A DNA stretch of 64,000 nucleotides from Aeromicrobium sp. CnD17-E (GCF_024124745.1 NZ_JAMXRU010000002.1:21123-85122), one strand, 5' to 3'. Shown: positions 6,883-15,703, counted from the stretch's first letter. Made by a program: numbers and translations. Notes: a model not told the origin generated them from the sequence alone.

Positions 6883-8709
6883 TCAGCGGGCCGACCCGGC
6901 GTGCACCCCGGCCCCCGCCCAGAGGGGTCCCCACGACCGGTGCAGGAACAGCGCCAGCCTCACGCCCGACTGCAGCGGCGGCTCGCCCGAGCGCCAGACG
7001 ACGTGCCCGTCGGGACGCACCACCACGGCACCGCGCTCCCCCACCTCGAGGAGCCGGACCGCGTCGGGTCGCGGGCCGGCCGGGCGCACCTCCCGCACGG
7101 CCACCGGGAGGGGCAGTCGCTCCGCCGACGCCTCGACCCACGACTCCCACCCGTCGGGGTCGAACGTCAGCAGGGTGAGGCCGCGGTCCTCGACGAGCGC
7201 GTGGACGGAGCGTCCGTCGTCGAGCGGCAGGTGCGGCAGCCTGCAGCCGGGCCAGGTGGTGGGTCGGTGCCGCAGGACACCCTCGTCGACCACGGGTTGG
7301 GCTCCGGGCTCGCGGTCCACCAGCCGGCCAGCGTAGGCGTAGCCGAACTCCAGCCCGGTGGCCACGAAGTGCTCGATCTGGCCCGGCACGGTGTCGACGA
7401 CGTGCTGTCGGGCGCGCTCCCCCGCCGCCGTGGTGCCCCGGAGGGCAGCGGTGCGCCCGAGCTGCAGGCGGGTGGCGCGCTCGGCGAGAGGCGCCAGGAC
7501 GCGGGCCGGGAGCCACGAGAGCGGCGGGCTGCTGACGGCGCGTGTGGCCTGCCGCAACGACCGGTTGGTGACCCCCACGACCTTCGTGACCTCGTCGAGG
7601 CGCAGGTGGTTCGCGACGCTGTACTCCGCGAAGCGCTCCACGACCGGGCGCCGCTCCTGCTCGTAGGTGTCGAGCAGCGACGTGCTCGCCTCGCCGCTCA
7701 GCACGGCGTCGAGCTTCCAGGCCAGGTTGTCGGCGTCCTGCACGCCGCTGTTGAGCCCGAAGCCGCCCGTGTGCGGGAAGCGGTGCGCCGCGTCGCCGAC
7801 GAGGAGCAGACGACCTCGACGGAACGACGTGGCGACCTGCGAGGTCATCTCCCACGTGCCGGTCGAGCGGATCTCGACGTCGTGGTCGCGGCCGAGGACG
7901 GTGGGCACCATCCGCTCCCAGTAGGTCCGGCTCGACTGCGCGACCTCCTGCCCCGGGTGCAGGTAGACCGTCATGAGGACGTAGCAGTCGTCGGCGTGGG
8001 CGATCATCACGCCGACGAAGTCGGGCCGGTAGATCCAGGTGAGCAGCGGTCGCGTCGCGCCGGCCGGGTAGAGACCTGGGGCGCGGAAGAACGCGCTGCC
8101 CATGCGCGCGAGCACGGGGCCCTCGAGCCGCAGGCGGGCGACGTCGCGGAGTCGGCTGTTGGCGCCGTCGGCCGCCACGACGAACGCGCTGTCGACGTCC
8201 TCACGACCGAGCTCGGACGTCAGCCCGACGCGCTGCGTGCCGTCGGGCAGGACGGTCAGGTCCTCGACCTCCACGCCGCGCACGAACGTCACGAGCGGTG
8301 CACGGTCGAGCGCGGCCCACAGCTCGCGCATCAGCTGGTGCTGGCCCACGTGGGAACGCAGGTACGGGCTGTACGTCCGCACCGCGGCCACCTCGTCGGC
8401 CTCCTCGAGGAAGTTCAGGTCGGCGATCGGGTCGTGCAGGTCCGACGCCCACCGGATCGTGCCCAGCTCCGACAACGGCGGGCTCAGGGCGGCCACCGTC
8501 GACGCGAGCAGCGGGTCGGCCTTCTCCCAGATCTCCAGCGACGTCGCGTTCACGACGTGGGCCGCAGGATGCGTCAGGGGCTGACGTCGTCGCTCGAGGA
8601 CGGTGGTGGCGATGCCGCGGCTGGCCAGCAGGAGAGCGAGGGTCGAGCCGGCCGCGCCCGCACCGACGATCGTCACGGGCGGGCCGGGCACCGTCAGAGC
8701 GTCTTCCAC
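6883..8709 (-). CDS. FAD-dependent aromatic monooxygenase (PheA/TfdB/MhpA type)
   Basis: This flavoprotein hydroxylase of about 608 residues shows the Rossmann GAGAAG motif at the N-terminus, the DG motif in VVAADGANSRLRD, and the GD motif in LLVGDAAHRFPHTGG. A C-terminal thioredoxin-like domain (after about residue 440) is typical of PF01494 aromatic hydroxylases. It should ortho-hydroxylate a phenolic ring with NAD(P)H and O2. The start is uncertain: GTG at 8709 overlaps the upstream VOC gene by 16 nt; GTG at 8691 is an alternative. It is last in the FAH-VOC-hydroxylase operon. Confidence 0.85.
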   Translation of the reverse strand: MEDALTVPGPPVTIVGAGAAGSTLALLLASRGIATTVLERRRQPLTHPAAHVVNATSLEIWEKADPLLASTVAALSPPLSELGTIRWASDLHDPIADLNFLEEADEVAAVRTYSPYLRSHVGQHQLMRELWAALDRAPLVTFVRGVEVEDLTVLPDGTQRVGLTSELGREDVDSAFVVAADGANSRLRDVARLRLEGPVLARMGSAFFRAPGLYPAGATRPLLTWIYRPDFVGVMIAHADDCYVLMTVYLHPGQEVAQSSRTYWERMVPTVLGRDHDVEIRSTGTWEMTSQVATSFRRGRLLLVGDAAHRFPHTGGFGLNSGVQDADNLAWKLDAVLSGEASTSLLDTYEQERRPVVERFAEYSVANHLRLDEVTKVVGVTNRSLRQATRAVSSPPLSWLPARVLAPLAERATRLQLGRTAALRGTTAAGERARQHVVDTVPGQIEHFVATGLEFGYAYAGRLVDREPGAQPVVDEGVLRHRPTTWPGCRLPHLPLDDGRSVHALVEDRGLTLLTFDPDGWESWVEASAERLPLPVAVREVRPAGPRPDAVRLLEVGERGAVVVRPDGHVVWRSGEPPLQSGVRLALFLHRSWGPLWAGAGVHAGSAR

Positions 8710-9341
8710 GTGATCGTCTTCTTGTTGGTCCGCGGCTTCTGCCCGGGCGGGGTGCCTGCTCCCGGCACCAGGAGGTCGGCAGGGTCGTCGCCCCGGCGCA
8801 GCCGGGCGAGCAGGTAGTCGGGGTCGAACATTGTGCCGATCGGGTTCTTCTCGAACGCCTCGGTGCCGAAGAAGGCCGCCGTCTCCTCGATGGTCGGGAA
8901 GTTGTCGACCTGGAACTCCAGACGGATGCCGTCGGGGTCCTCGTAGTACAGCGACGTGGTCGGTCCGTGGTTGATGGCCCAGACCGGGTCGATCCCGCGA
9001 CCCTTCAGCCGCTCGTAGGTGTCGAGCAGCTTCTCGATGGAGAGGAACTGCACGGCGAGGTGGTCGACGCCGTAGATCTTGCGGCGGTACCGCGCGAACG
9101 GGAACAGGAACCGCACGAAGCCGGGCACGCCGATCAGCGCCAGCCGGTGGTGCTCGTGGTCCCAGCTCAGGAACGTGAGCTCGGAGTCCTCGTGCACGAC
9201 GCGCGCGCCGAAGACAGTGGCGTACCACTCGGTCATCTCGCGACGCCGCGCCGTCTTGACCACCCAGTGGGCGAGGAAGTCGGGTGCCTCGTCCCAGGGA
9301 CCGGGGGTGCGCTCGGCGGTGCGCTCGTCCTGCTGTGCCAT
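8694..9341 (-). CDS. VOC family extradiol-dioxygenase-like protein
   Basis: This 215-residue protein of the glyoxalase/extradiol dioxygenase superfamily has candidate Fe(II) ligands His25 (LAHWVVK), His94 (GVDHLAVQF) and Glu142 (RLEFQVDNF). TSLYYEDPDGIRLEFQ is the classic VOC second-half motif. It is shorter than two-domain BphC enzymes (about 290 residues). Context suggests ring cleavage of the catechol made by the neighbouring hydroxylase. I chose the ATG at 9341 because GAGAGGA precedes it; an upstream start at 9452 has no support. Confidence 0.8.
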   Translation of the reverse strand: MAQQDERTAERTPGPWDEAPDFLAHWVVKTARRREMTEWYATVFGARVVHEDSELTFLSWDHEHHRLALIGVPGFVRFLFPFARYRRKIYGVDHLAVQFLSIEKLLDTYERLKGRGIDPVWAINHGPTTSLYYEDPDGIRLEFQVDNFPTIEETAAFFGTEAFEKNPIGTMFDPDYLLARLRRGDDPADLLVPGAGTPPGQKPRTNKKTITWKTL

Positions 9342-9360
9342 GGTCGTCCTCTCGGGGGCG

Positions 9361-10332
9361 TCAGACGTCGCGCGGGGCGACGATGGTGGTGCGCTGGGTG
9401 CCGAGGTCGGCGGCGCCCCGCGGGTGGCTGATGGACGCCGTGACGACGTCACCCGGCGCCAGGTACGGCTTCTTCAGGTTGGTCCGCACGAACGCCTGCC
9501 AGAGCCGACGTTCGCCGAGGATCGCGGTGGCCAGACGGCGCACGACCGCTGGCGGCGACCCGGCCGTGATCCCGGACGGCGTGCCGGTGAGCAGGAGGTC
9601 GCCGGGATCGAGGTCGCAGAAGGTGCTCAGCTCGGTGAGGGTCTCGGCCGGCTTGTGGAGCAGGTGGCGGGTGTTGTCGTGCTGGCGCACCTGGCCGTTG
9701 ACCGCGAGCGTCAGGTCGAGCTCCTCGACGAGACCCATCTCGTCCCGCTCCAGGACGGTGAGGAAGGGGCCCACCGGGCAGAAGCCCCGGTAGCTCTTGC
9801 CCTTGAGGAACTGGCCCTGCGGCAGCTGCACGTCGCGGGCGGAGAGGTCGTTGGCCACGGTGACGGCGAAGACGTGGTCGGCGAGGTTCTCGCGCGTGAC
9901 GGTGACCGGGCCGCGCACACGGCTGCGCAGCACCAGGGCCAGCTCGATCTCGTAGTCGAGCAGGCGCACGTGGGCCGGCCGCACGACGTCGTCGAACGGT
10001 CCGGTGACCGACGCGTCGGTCTTGTCGAAGAACAGGTTGAAGTCGAGGGCGTCGGGGTCCATCCCCGACTCGATCGCGTGCTCGCGGTAGTTCACGCCCT
10101 GGCACATCACGCGGCACGGCGTGGTGACCGGCGAGAGCACCTCGACGTCGTCGAGCGCGACCGAGCCGGACTCGCCGACGCGGGCCCGCCAGTCGTCCTC
10201 GCCGTGCTCGACGAGGTGGCCGGTGGTGGCGTAGGCACCGTCGAGCGGAGCGACGAACCCGTCGACACCGAGCACGCCCCAGGCCGGGTCTGCGGACGCG
10301 GCGGTCCGGTATCGCAGCAGGTTGGTCGCCAC
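9361..10332 (-). CDS. Fumarylacetoacetate hydrolase family protein
   Basis: This 323-residue protein has the FAH-fold metal site: Glu128 and Glu130 in DYEIELALVL, Asp162 in ANDLSARD, and GKSYRGFCPVGPF. DLLLTGTPSGI is the standard C-terminal motif. Family members hydrolyse C-C bonds of acylpyruvates or hydrate and decarboxylate meta-cleavage products. As first gene of an operon with an extradiol-like VOC protein and a hydroxylase, it probably processes a ring-cleavage product. The exact substrate is not deducible. Confidence 0.88.
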   Translation of the reverse strand: MATNLLRYRTAASADPAWGVLGVDGFVAPLDGAYATTGHLVEHGEDDWRARVGESGSVALDDVEVLSPVTTPCRVMCQGVNYREHAIESGMDPDALDFNLFFDKTDASVTGPFDDVVRPAHVRLLDYEIELALVLRSRVRGPVTVTRENLADHVFAVTVANDLSARDVQLPQGQFLKGKSYRGFCPVGPFLTVLERDEMGLVEELDLTLAVNGQVRQHDNTRHLLHKPAETLTELSTFCDLDPGDLLLTGTPSGITAGSPPAVVRRLATAILGERRLWQAFVRTNLKKPYLAPGDVVTASISHPRGAADLGTQRTTIVAPRDV

Positions 10333-10388
10333 AGGTGCTCCTTCGTCGGCGGGTCTGCCGTCGACCGTACGCCGGAGTTTGATCGTCA

Positions 10389-10416
10389 GTCAAGAACTTG
10401 ACCAGTCGTCAAGAAC
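10389..10416. promoter_or_regulatory. Candidate TetR operator in the divergent promoter region
   Basis: GTCAAGAACTTGAC (10389-10402) has perfect 6 bp inverted arms, and GTCAAGAAC is repeated directly at 10408-10416. It lies between the FAH operon and the TetR gene, and probably controls both. Confidence 0.55.
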
Positions 10417-10429
10417 ACGCCACGTGACC

Positions 10430-10435
10430 TAGGGT
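10430..10435 (+). promoter_or_regulatory. -10 box TAGGGT, leaderless promoter of tetR
   Basis: TAGGGT lies 6 nt before the GTG at 10442 and 14 bp after the second operator half-site, so a bound repressor could block it. Confidence 0.55.
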
Positions 10436-10441
10436 GATGCC

Positions 10442-11050
10442 GTGACGACGCAGGACCAGGGACGGACGCCGCGACCACCCCGCGTGGACCGACGGCAGGC
10501 ACTCCTCGACGCCGCCATCGCCCTGTTCGTCGAGCGTGGCTACGACGACGTGGGCGTCGGCGACGTCGCCGCGCGCGCAGGCGTGGCGCACGGGCTCGTG
10601 TCGTACTACTTCGGCGGGAAACGCGGGATCGCGGCCGAGGCGCTGAGGCAGGTGCTCGCCGAGGTGAGCGCGCACCAGGCGCCTCGCCCCGACGAGACCA
10701 CCGTCCGGGAGCGGCTCGAGGGCTTCGTCGGGCGCCACCTGGAGTTCCTCGCCACGTTCCGCGAGGGGTACCTCGCGCTCCTGCACGGCGCCGCCGCGGC
10801 GCAGCCGGAGGTGCGGCAGCTGCTGCGCGAGGCGCGCCTGGAGGGCGCGGCCACCGTGGCCGGGATCGTCGGCCTGCCGCAGCCGCTCACGCCGCTGCAC
10901 CGGGTGGCGATGAGCAGCTGGGTGGCCGTGCTCGACACGTGCGCCGAGGAGGTGGCGGCCGACGACACCCTCGACGTCGCCACGCTCACCACGTGGGCGG
11001 TCGACGTGCTGCTGACCAGCCTCGACGCCCTGCCCGAGCCGCCGGCCTGA
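10442..11050 (+). CDS. TetR/AcrR family regulator of the aromatic operon
   Basis: This 202-residue protein has an N-terminal helix-turn-helix (about residues 17-60: ALLDAAIALFVERGYDDVGVGDVA, then GVAHGLVSYYFGGKRGIAAEA) and a variable ligand domain. It is divergent from the FAH-VOC-hydroxylase operon, with 109 bp between start codons and a palindrome between them. The usual reading is an autoregulated repressor released by an aromatic ligand. The start is GTG and probably leaderless. Confidence 0.88.
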   Translation: MTTQDQGRTPRPPRVDRRQALLDAAIALFVERGYDDVGVGDVAARAGVAHGLVSYYFGGKRGIAAEALRQVLAEVSAHQAPRPDETTVRERLEGFVGRHLEFLATFREGYLALLHGAAAAQPEVRQLLREARLEGAATVAGIVGLPQPLTPLHRVAMSSWVAVLDTCAEEVAADDTLDVATLTTWAVDVLLTSLDALPEPPA

Positions 11051-11062
11051 CGTCTCCCCCGG

Positions 11063-11551
11063 TCAGTCGTCGAGGTCCTCGCCGCGCGCCCAGTCGCGCA
11101 TGACGATGAGCGTCTTCGTGTGCGTCGTGCGTCCGGTGCGGCGGATGCGGTTGACCACCCGCTGCAGGTGGTCGACGTCGTGCACGCGCAGGCGCACCAG
11201 CACGTCGGGGTCGCCTGCGATGGTGAAGACGTTCTGCACCTCCTCGATCCCGCGCAGCAGCTGCTCGAGCTCGCCGGTCTCGGTGTCGCCGGTGAGCCGG
11301 ATCTCGGTGAACGCGTCGAGGTCGCCGGCGGCCCGGTCGTCGATGACGGTCACGTAGCCCCGGATCACGCCGATCCGCTCGAGGCGGTCGATCCGGCGGC
11401 TGACCGGCCCGGGCGACAGGTTGACGGCGCGCGCCAGCTCGCTGACAGGAGCCCTCGCGTCGCGGCGCAGCAGGTCGAGCAGCCGGCGGTCGACGTCGTC
11501 GAGACGTGCCGCCCGTGGGGTCGCCCGCGACCCGTCGCCGGACTCCGGCAT
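11063..11551 (-). CDS. Lrp/AsnC family transcriptional regulator
   Basis: This 162-residue protein has an N-terminal winged HTH (LDDVDRRLLDLLRRDARAPVSELARAVNLSPGPVSRRIDRLERIGVI) and a RAM/AsnC effector domain (ending near TKTLIVMRDW). I chose the ATG at 11551 because GGAGG lies 6 nt upstream. The adjacent in-frame GTG is an alternative. It lies 75 bp downstream of the transketolase-like gene on the same strand, so it may be co-transcribed with it and sense an amino or keto acid linked to that enzyme. Confidence 0.9.
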   Translation of the reverse strand: MPESGDGSRATPRAARLDDVDRRLLDLLRRDARAPVSELARAVNLSPGPVSRRIDRLERIGVIRGYVTVIDDRAAGDLDAFTEIRLTGDTETGELEQLLRGIEEVQNVFTIAGDPDVLVRLRVHDVDHLQRVVNRIRRTGRTTHTKTLIVMRDWARGEDLDD

Positions 11552-11626
11552 CACGCACCTCCCTGTCGGAGCACCCAGGGTAGGGCAGCCCTGCCGCCGG
11601 CCAGCCGTGTCGGCGCCCGCGGCCGC

Positions 11627-13957
11627 TCAGCGTCCGGCGAGGGTCAGCGCGGCGTCGACGATGGAGGCGGTGTCGATGCCGTGCAGGCGGTAGGCCTCGT
11701 CGACGTCGCTCGACTGCCCGAACTCGCGCACGCCCAGCCCGACCAGCCGGTCGCCGCGCAGGCCCGCCAGGAACGACAGCGTGTGCGGGTGGCCGTCCAG
11801 CACGGTGACGAGCGGGGCAGGGTGGGCGGCCGGGAACAGCACCTCGGCGATGTCGCTCGCGTGGTGAGCGCCGACGCGACCCCGCGCGTCGAAGGAGCGG
11901 TAGACGAGGTCGGGGCTGGTCAGGCACACGACGCCGGCCCGGACACCGACGGACGCGAGCCGGTCGGCGGCGGCCAGCACCTCGGGCATGATCGCGCCCA
12001 CGCCGACGAGCGTGACGTCGTCGCCTCCCGCCGGGTCGCCCAGCCGGTAGCCGCCCGCGACCGCGTGCCGTCGACGTCGCTCGAGCAGGTCGGGGTCGTC
12101 GGGGAGGCGAGCAGCCGCTTGGTCGAGCGGGCGGGTGGACAGCCGGAAGTACGCGGACGAGCCGCCGGGCTTGCCGACCTGTCCCATCGCGGCGAGCAGG
12201 CACCACTCGAGGTCCTGCGCGAACGCGGGCTCCCACGCGACGCAGCCGGGCTGCTCGAGCCCGATCGACGGGGTGGTGATCGACTGGTGCGCGCCACCCT
12301 CGGGCGCGAGCGTGACACCCGAGGGAGTGCCGACCAGGATCGACTGGCCGCCGGCGTACATGCCGTACGACCACGGCTCGAGCGCCCGGGCGACGAAGGG
12401 GTCGTAGAGCGTCGCGAGCGGGATGAGCCGCTCACCCCACCGACTCCAGGTGGTGCCGAGCTCGCCGAGCAGGCCCACCAGGTTGACCTCGGCGATGCCG
12501 AGCTCGATGTGCTGACCTCCGGTGCCCTCGGCCCAGCGCAGCGTGCGCTGCGCGTCGTCGGCGAACCAGTCGCGTCGGTCCTGCGCCGACCAGACACCGG
12601 TCTTGTTGATCCAGCCGCCGAGGTTGGTGGACGAGGCGACGTCGGGGCTGCAGGTGACGACCTTCCCCGCGACCTGGGGCGCCTCGCGCGTGAGGTCGAC
12701 GAGGAACCGGCCGAGTGCGGCCTGCGTCGACACCGGGGCGCGGTGCGACCGGCCCAGGGCCACGGGCAGGGCGTCGACGGTCGGTGTGGCGACGGGCTCG
12801 CGGCGCAGCGCCTCACCCCGTCGGTGGCAGAGCTGGTCGGCGGCGGAGCCGGGCTCGAACGCCCGCCACGGGTCGGCGCGGTCGGCACCGACCTCCGCAG
12901 CGTAGGCGTCCATCTGCTCCTCGGTGAGCAGAGCGGAGTGGTTGGCCGGGTGGCCCTCGATCGGCAGCCCGCGGCCCTTGATCGTGTAGGCGAGGACGAC
13001 CGTCGGTCGGTGCGCGTCGACGTGGCGGAACGTGTCGACGAGGAGGTCGAGGTCGTGGCCGCCCAGGTCGCGCACGGCCTCGGCGAGGTTCGCGACGGAC
13101 AGCGACCCGACGAGCGCCGTCAGCTCCGCGCTGGCGTCGTCGCCGAGGATGCGGTCGGGCAGCTCGGCCGGGTCGGCGCGCAGCATCCGCTGGTACTCCT
13201 CGTTGGGCATCGACTCGAGCCTGCGGCGCAGGTCGGCGCCTCCGGGGCGCTCGAAGAGGGACGTGATCGTCCGGCCCCACGCCAGGGTGAGCACCTGCCA
13301 GCCCGCGGCCTCGAACATCCCCTCGAGGCGGTGGACCTGAACGTCGGGCACGACACGGTCGAGCGACTGGCGGTTGACGTCGACCACCCACAGCACCTCG
13401 CCGAGCCCCGCGACGGCAGGGTCGGCGACGGCCTCCCACACGGCACCTTCGTCGAGCTCCGCGTCGCCGACGAGGCTGATGAACCGTCCCGCGGGGGCGA
13501 CGTCGGGGACGCGCGAGTCGAGGTAGCGGTGCGCGAGCGCGGCCCAGATCGCGGCCGTCGCGCCGATGCCGACGGAGCCGGTGGAGAAGTCGACGGTGTC
13601 GGGGTCCTTGAGCCGACTGGGGTAGCTCTGCAGGCCGCCCTTCTCGCGCAGCCGCCCGAGGTAGGAGGCGTCGAGGTCGCCGAGCAGGTAGTTGACGGCG
13701 TGCAGCACCGGCGACGCGTGCGGCTTGACCGACACCCGGTCGTCCCGCTCCAGCTCGGAGAACCACAGGGCGGTCATGATGTCGACCATCGACGCGCTCG
13801 ACGCCTGGTGCCCGCCGACCTTCACGCCCGACGTGTTCGGCCGGCCGTGGTTGGCGGCGTCGACGATCGCCGTGGCGATCCAGCGGACGCGCTCGGTCAC
13901 CTCCCGCAGGGTCGCGGAGGTGTCGGCGGACGTGGGGGCAGGGAGCAGCTCGGTCAT
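11627..13957 (-). CDS. Transketolase-like / AceE-like thiamine diphosphate enzyme
   Basis: This 776-residue protein combines a TPP-binding half and a pyrimidine-binding half. Visible features are GGHQASSASMVDIMTALWF, STGSVGIGATAAIWA, the GDAELDEGAVWEA metal/TPP motif with VDVNRQSLD, and AYTIKGRGLPIEGH, which resembles the AKTIKG motif of homodimeric pyruvate dehydrogenase E1. GIAEVNLVG supplies the conserved Glu of the second half. The natural 2-keto substrate is unclear; pyruvate or a branched keto acid is plausible. The ATG at 13957 was chosen by homology of MTELLPAPT to family starts. Confidence 0.8.
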   Translation of the reverse strand: MTELLPAPTSADTSATLREVTERVRWIATAIVDAANHGRPNTSGVKVGGHQASSASMVDIMTALWFSELERDDRVSVKPHASPVLHAVNYLLGDLDASYLGRLREKGGLQSYPSRLKDPDTVDFSTGSVGIGATAAIWAALAHRYLDSRVPDVAPAGRFISLVGDAELDEGAVWEAVADPAVAGLGEVLWVVDVNRQSLDRVVPDVQVHRLEGMFEAAGWQVLTLAWGRTITSLFERPGGADLRRRLESMPNEEYQRMLRADPAELPDRILGDDASAELTALVGSLSVANLAEAVRDLGGHDLDLLVDTFRHVDAHRPTVVLAYTIKGRGLPIEGHPANHSALLTEEQMDAYAAEVGADRADPWRAFEPGSAADQLCHRRGEALRREPVATPTVDALPVALGRSHRAPVSTQAALGRFLVDLTREAPQVAGKVVTCSPDVASSTNLGGWINKTGVWSAQDRRDWFADDAQRTLRWAEGTGGQHIELGIAEVNLVGLLGELGTTWSRWGERLIPLATLYDPFVARALEPWSYGMYAGGQSILVGTPSGVTLAPEGGAHQSITTPSIGLEQPGCVAWEPAFAQDLEWCLLAAMGQVGKPGGSSAYFRLSTRPLDQAAARLPDDPDLLERRRRHAVAGGYRLGDPAGGDDVTLVGVGAIMPEVLAAADRLASVGVRAGVVCLTSPDLVYRSFDARGRVGAHHASDIAEVLFPAAHPAPLVTVLDGHPHTLSFLAGLRGDRLVGLGVREFGQSSDVDEAYRLHGIDTASIVDAALTLAGR

Positions 13958-14206
13958 CGGGGCCTCGCTCGGTCGCAGGACGGGCGGTCGCCCAGCGGGT
14001 CGCCGCGAGCCTTCTGGGCCCGCGTCCACGACCACGTGGCGTACCGCGACGGCGTCCGGGGATCGCCCGGAGGTCCAGGGTGGGGTCGCGTCGCCGGCGC
14101 GCGCCACGATCGAGGCCGGATGCTCCCTCGAACGATTGATCATTGCTTGCAGCAGCGCTCATCCAGATTGATTCGCTCGCGGCGCGCACGGATCGGTGGT
14201 GCAGGG

Positions 14207-14629
14207 TCAGCCGTCTGGGCCGTCCTGGGAGGCGAGGATCCTGCGCTGCAGCTCGTCGAAGACGTCCGAGTGCAGCGGGTCGTCGCCCTGACCTGCGCCC
14301 CACGGCGTCGACCACTCTCCGCGCACCCACGACAGCACCGCGCCCGGGTCGAGGTGGCAGCCGGTGAGACGCTGCGCCTCCACGACGTCGCCGAGGTCCA
14401 TCCCGTCCTCGACCCGCAGCCAGCCGATGCCGTCGCCGCCGCGGGTGTAGACCAGCCACGTCGGCGCGTCGTCGTCCGTGTCGCAGGGGCAGAGCCAGAT
14501 CGCGTGCGACGCCACGACACGCCCCGCCCGTCGCTCGACCTCGCCCGACGACCGCGACGCTGCCGCGTCGAGCAGCTCCTCCACCGGCCCGACGCTCGGG
14601 TCCATCGAGACGCGACGACGGGAGGGCAT
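14207..14629 (-). CDS. Hypothetical protein, paralogue A of a local duplication
   Basis: This 140-residue cytoplasmic protein is rich in Trp and Asp. It shares MDPSVGPVEELLDAAASRS, AGRVV.HA.WLC.C...DDAPTWL.Y, LTGCH.DP and a C-terminal DELQRRI with the gene at 15277, so the two are clear paralogues about 1.07 kb apart. No domain is recognised. The ATG at 14629 follows a leaderless -10 box, and the paralogue has the same promoter layout. Confidence 0.75.
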   Translation of the reverse strand: MPSRRRVSMDPSVGPVEELLDAAASRSSGEVERRAGRVVASHAIWLCPCDTDDDAPTWLVYTRGGDGIGWLRVEDGMDLGDVVEAQRLTGCHLDPGAVLSWVRGEWSTPWGAGQGDDPLHSDVFDELQRRILASQDGPDG

Positions 14630-14635
14630 GCGCTC

Positions 14636-14641
14636 AGGCTA
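14636..14641 (-). promoter_or_regulatory. -10 box TAGCCT, leaderless promoter
   Basis: TAGCCT on the minus strand ends 6 nt before the ATG at 14629. Confidence 0.5.
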
Positions 14642-15199
14642 GGGGGCGAGGTCGGCGGGACCAGGATCTGCGAATCGTGCGAGCGCGTCGATGTAACGAC
14701 CGCCGATGTAGACGCTCACGATCTCGTCGTACTTCCACCGGTCGTCGGCGTCGGCCCACGTCCCGTCGGCGTCGATGAAACGATGCCTCGCCTGCTTCCT
14801 GCCGGCCTTGAGGAGCCGGCCGATCATGAGCGCCTCGTCGCCGTCGTCCTCGACCGCGAAGGCGCTGAAGGGATGCAGCCCTGCGGCCAGGATCAGGAGG
14901 TCTCGCGCGTCGGCCCCGGTCGGGATCGCGAACGACGCGAGAGTTTGCTCGAGCCGCTCCAGCGCTCGCGCGACGTAGGTGCTGTGCGCGTCCCGCACGG
15001 CAGAGATGTCCTGGACCCGCAGCAGCACCACGCCGTCGACGTAGACACCGTCCGCGAGCACCTGCAGGGCGACCCAGCCTCCCGAGAGACTCAGCACGAA
15101 GCCCCTGTCGTCCTGGCCGAGACTGTCGCGCACCAGGTCCACGGCGCGTCCGCTGCCAACGGCCTGCTCGAGACGCCGGCGCACCTTCTGGGGCTTCAT
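14639..15199 (-). CDS. Hypothetical protein between two paralogues
   Basis: This 186-residue soluble protein has no recognised domain. It reads as an alpha/beta protein: a DDRGFVLSLSGGWVALQVL strand pair, a central helix (LERLEQTLASFAIP), HPFSAFAVEDDGDEALMIGRLL and WKYDEIVSVYIGGRYIDALARF. The last block looks like a substrate- or partner-facing region. I chose the ATG at 15199 because a GATACT -10 box lies 6 nt upstream. It is flanked on both sides by paralogues of each other, which suggests a small lineage-specific cluster. Confidence 0.7.
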   Translation of the reverse strand: MKPQKVRRRLEQAVGSGRAVDLVRDSLGQDDRGFVLSLSGGWVALQVLADGVYVDGVVLLRVQDISAVRDAHSTYVARALERLEQTLASFAIPTGADARDLLILAAGLHPFSAFAVEDDGDEALMIGRLLKAGRKQARHRFIDADGTWADADDRWKYDEIVSVYIGGRYIDALARFADPGPADLAP

Positions 15200-15205
15200 C
15201 GGGCC

Positions 15206-15211
15206 AGTATC
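15206..15211 (-). promoter_or_regulatory. -10 box GATACT, leaderless promoter
   Basis: GATACT on the minus strand ends 6 nt before the ATG at 15199. Confidence 0.4.
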
Positions 15212-15276
15212 GCGGCCGGCGACCTGCGGGCCTCCCACTCGGACACGCCGCACACCTGCGCCGTCTGGTCGGTCAA

Positions 15277-15690
15277 CTAGACCTCACCGGTGAAGATCCT
15301 GCGGTTCAGCTCGTCGTAGACATACGAGTCCTCCGGGAAGTCGGCGGGACCACGGCGCCATGGTCTGGGTCGCTCGCCGCGGAGCCACCTGAGCACTCCC
15401 TCAGGATCGGGGTGGCAGCCGGTCAGGTGCTCCGCGTCGATCACGTCCTCGATGTCCACCTGCTCCGGGATGCGCTGCCACCCGACCCCGTCGTCGCCGA
15501 CGGCGTAGATCAACCACGTGGGAGCGTCATCGAAGGTCTCGCAGGCGCACAGCCAGAGCGCGTGCGGGGCCACGACACGCCCCGCCCGCGACTCCACCTC
15601 GCCCGTCGACCGCGACGCTGCCGCATCGAGCAGCTCCTCCACCGGCCCGACGCTCGGGTCCATCGGCGGGATGTACCGACCTCGTCTCAC
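15277..15690 (-). CDS. Hypothetical protein, paralogue B of a local duplication
   Basis: This 137-residue protein is similar along its length to the product of 14207-14629 (MDPSVGPVEELLDAAASRS; AGRVVAPHALWLCACE; DDAPTWLIY; LTGCHPDPEGVLRWLRGE; YDELNRRIF). The GTG at 15690 is preferred over the internal ATG at 15663 because TAGCGT lies 7 nt upstream and the short Arg-rich leader then matches paralogue A. Function unknown. Confidence 0.72.
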   Translation of the reverse strand: MRRGRYIPPMDPSVGPVEELLDAAASRSTGEVESRAGRVVAPHALWLCACETFDDAPTWLIYAVGDDGVGWQRIPEQVDIEDVIDAEHLTGCHPDPEGVLRWLRGERPRPWRRGPADFPEDSYVYDELNRRIFTGEV

Positions 15691-15697
15691 GGGTCTC

Positions 15698-15703
15698 ACG
15701 CTA
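15698..15703 (-). promoter_or_regulatory. -10 box TAGCGT, leaderless promoter
   Basis: TAGCGT on the minus strand ends 7 nt before the GTG at 15690. Confidence 0.45.

Noticed and set aside
5340..7178. Open frame of 612 codons on the plus strand
   Set aside because: It is antisense to the uracil permease and has repetitive charged sequence typical of a shadow frame.
13958..14206. Possible riboswitch upstream of the transketolase-like gene
   Set aside because: The 249 bp gap shows no TPP-riboswitch core (CUGAGA and the paired stems) on the minus strand, only short palindromes such as TGATCA.
11120..15280. Open frame of 1386 codons on the plus strand
   Set aside because: It runs antisense to the Lrp, transketolase-like and small hypothetical genes. 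It is a high-GC shadow frame with low-complexity Arg/Gly/Val-rich sequence and no domain.
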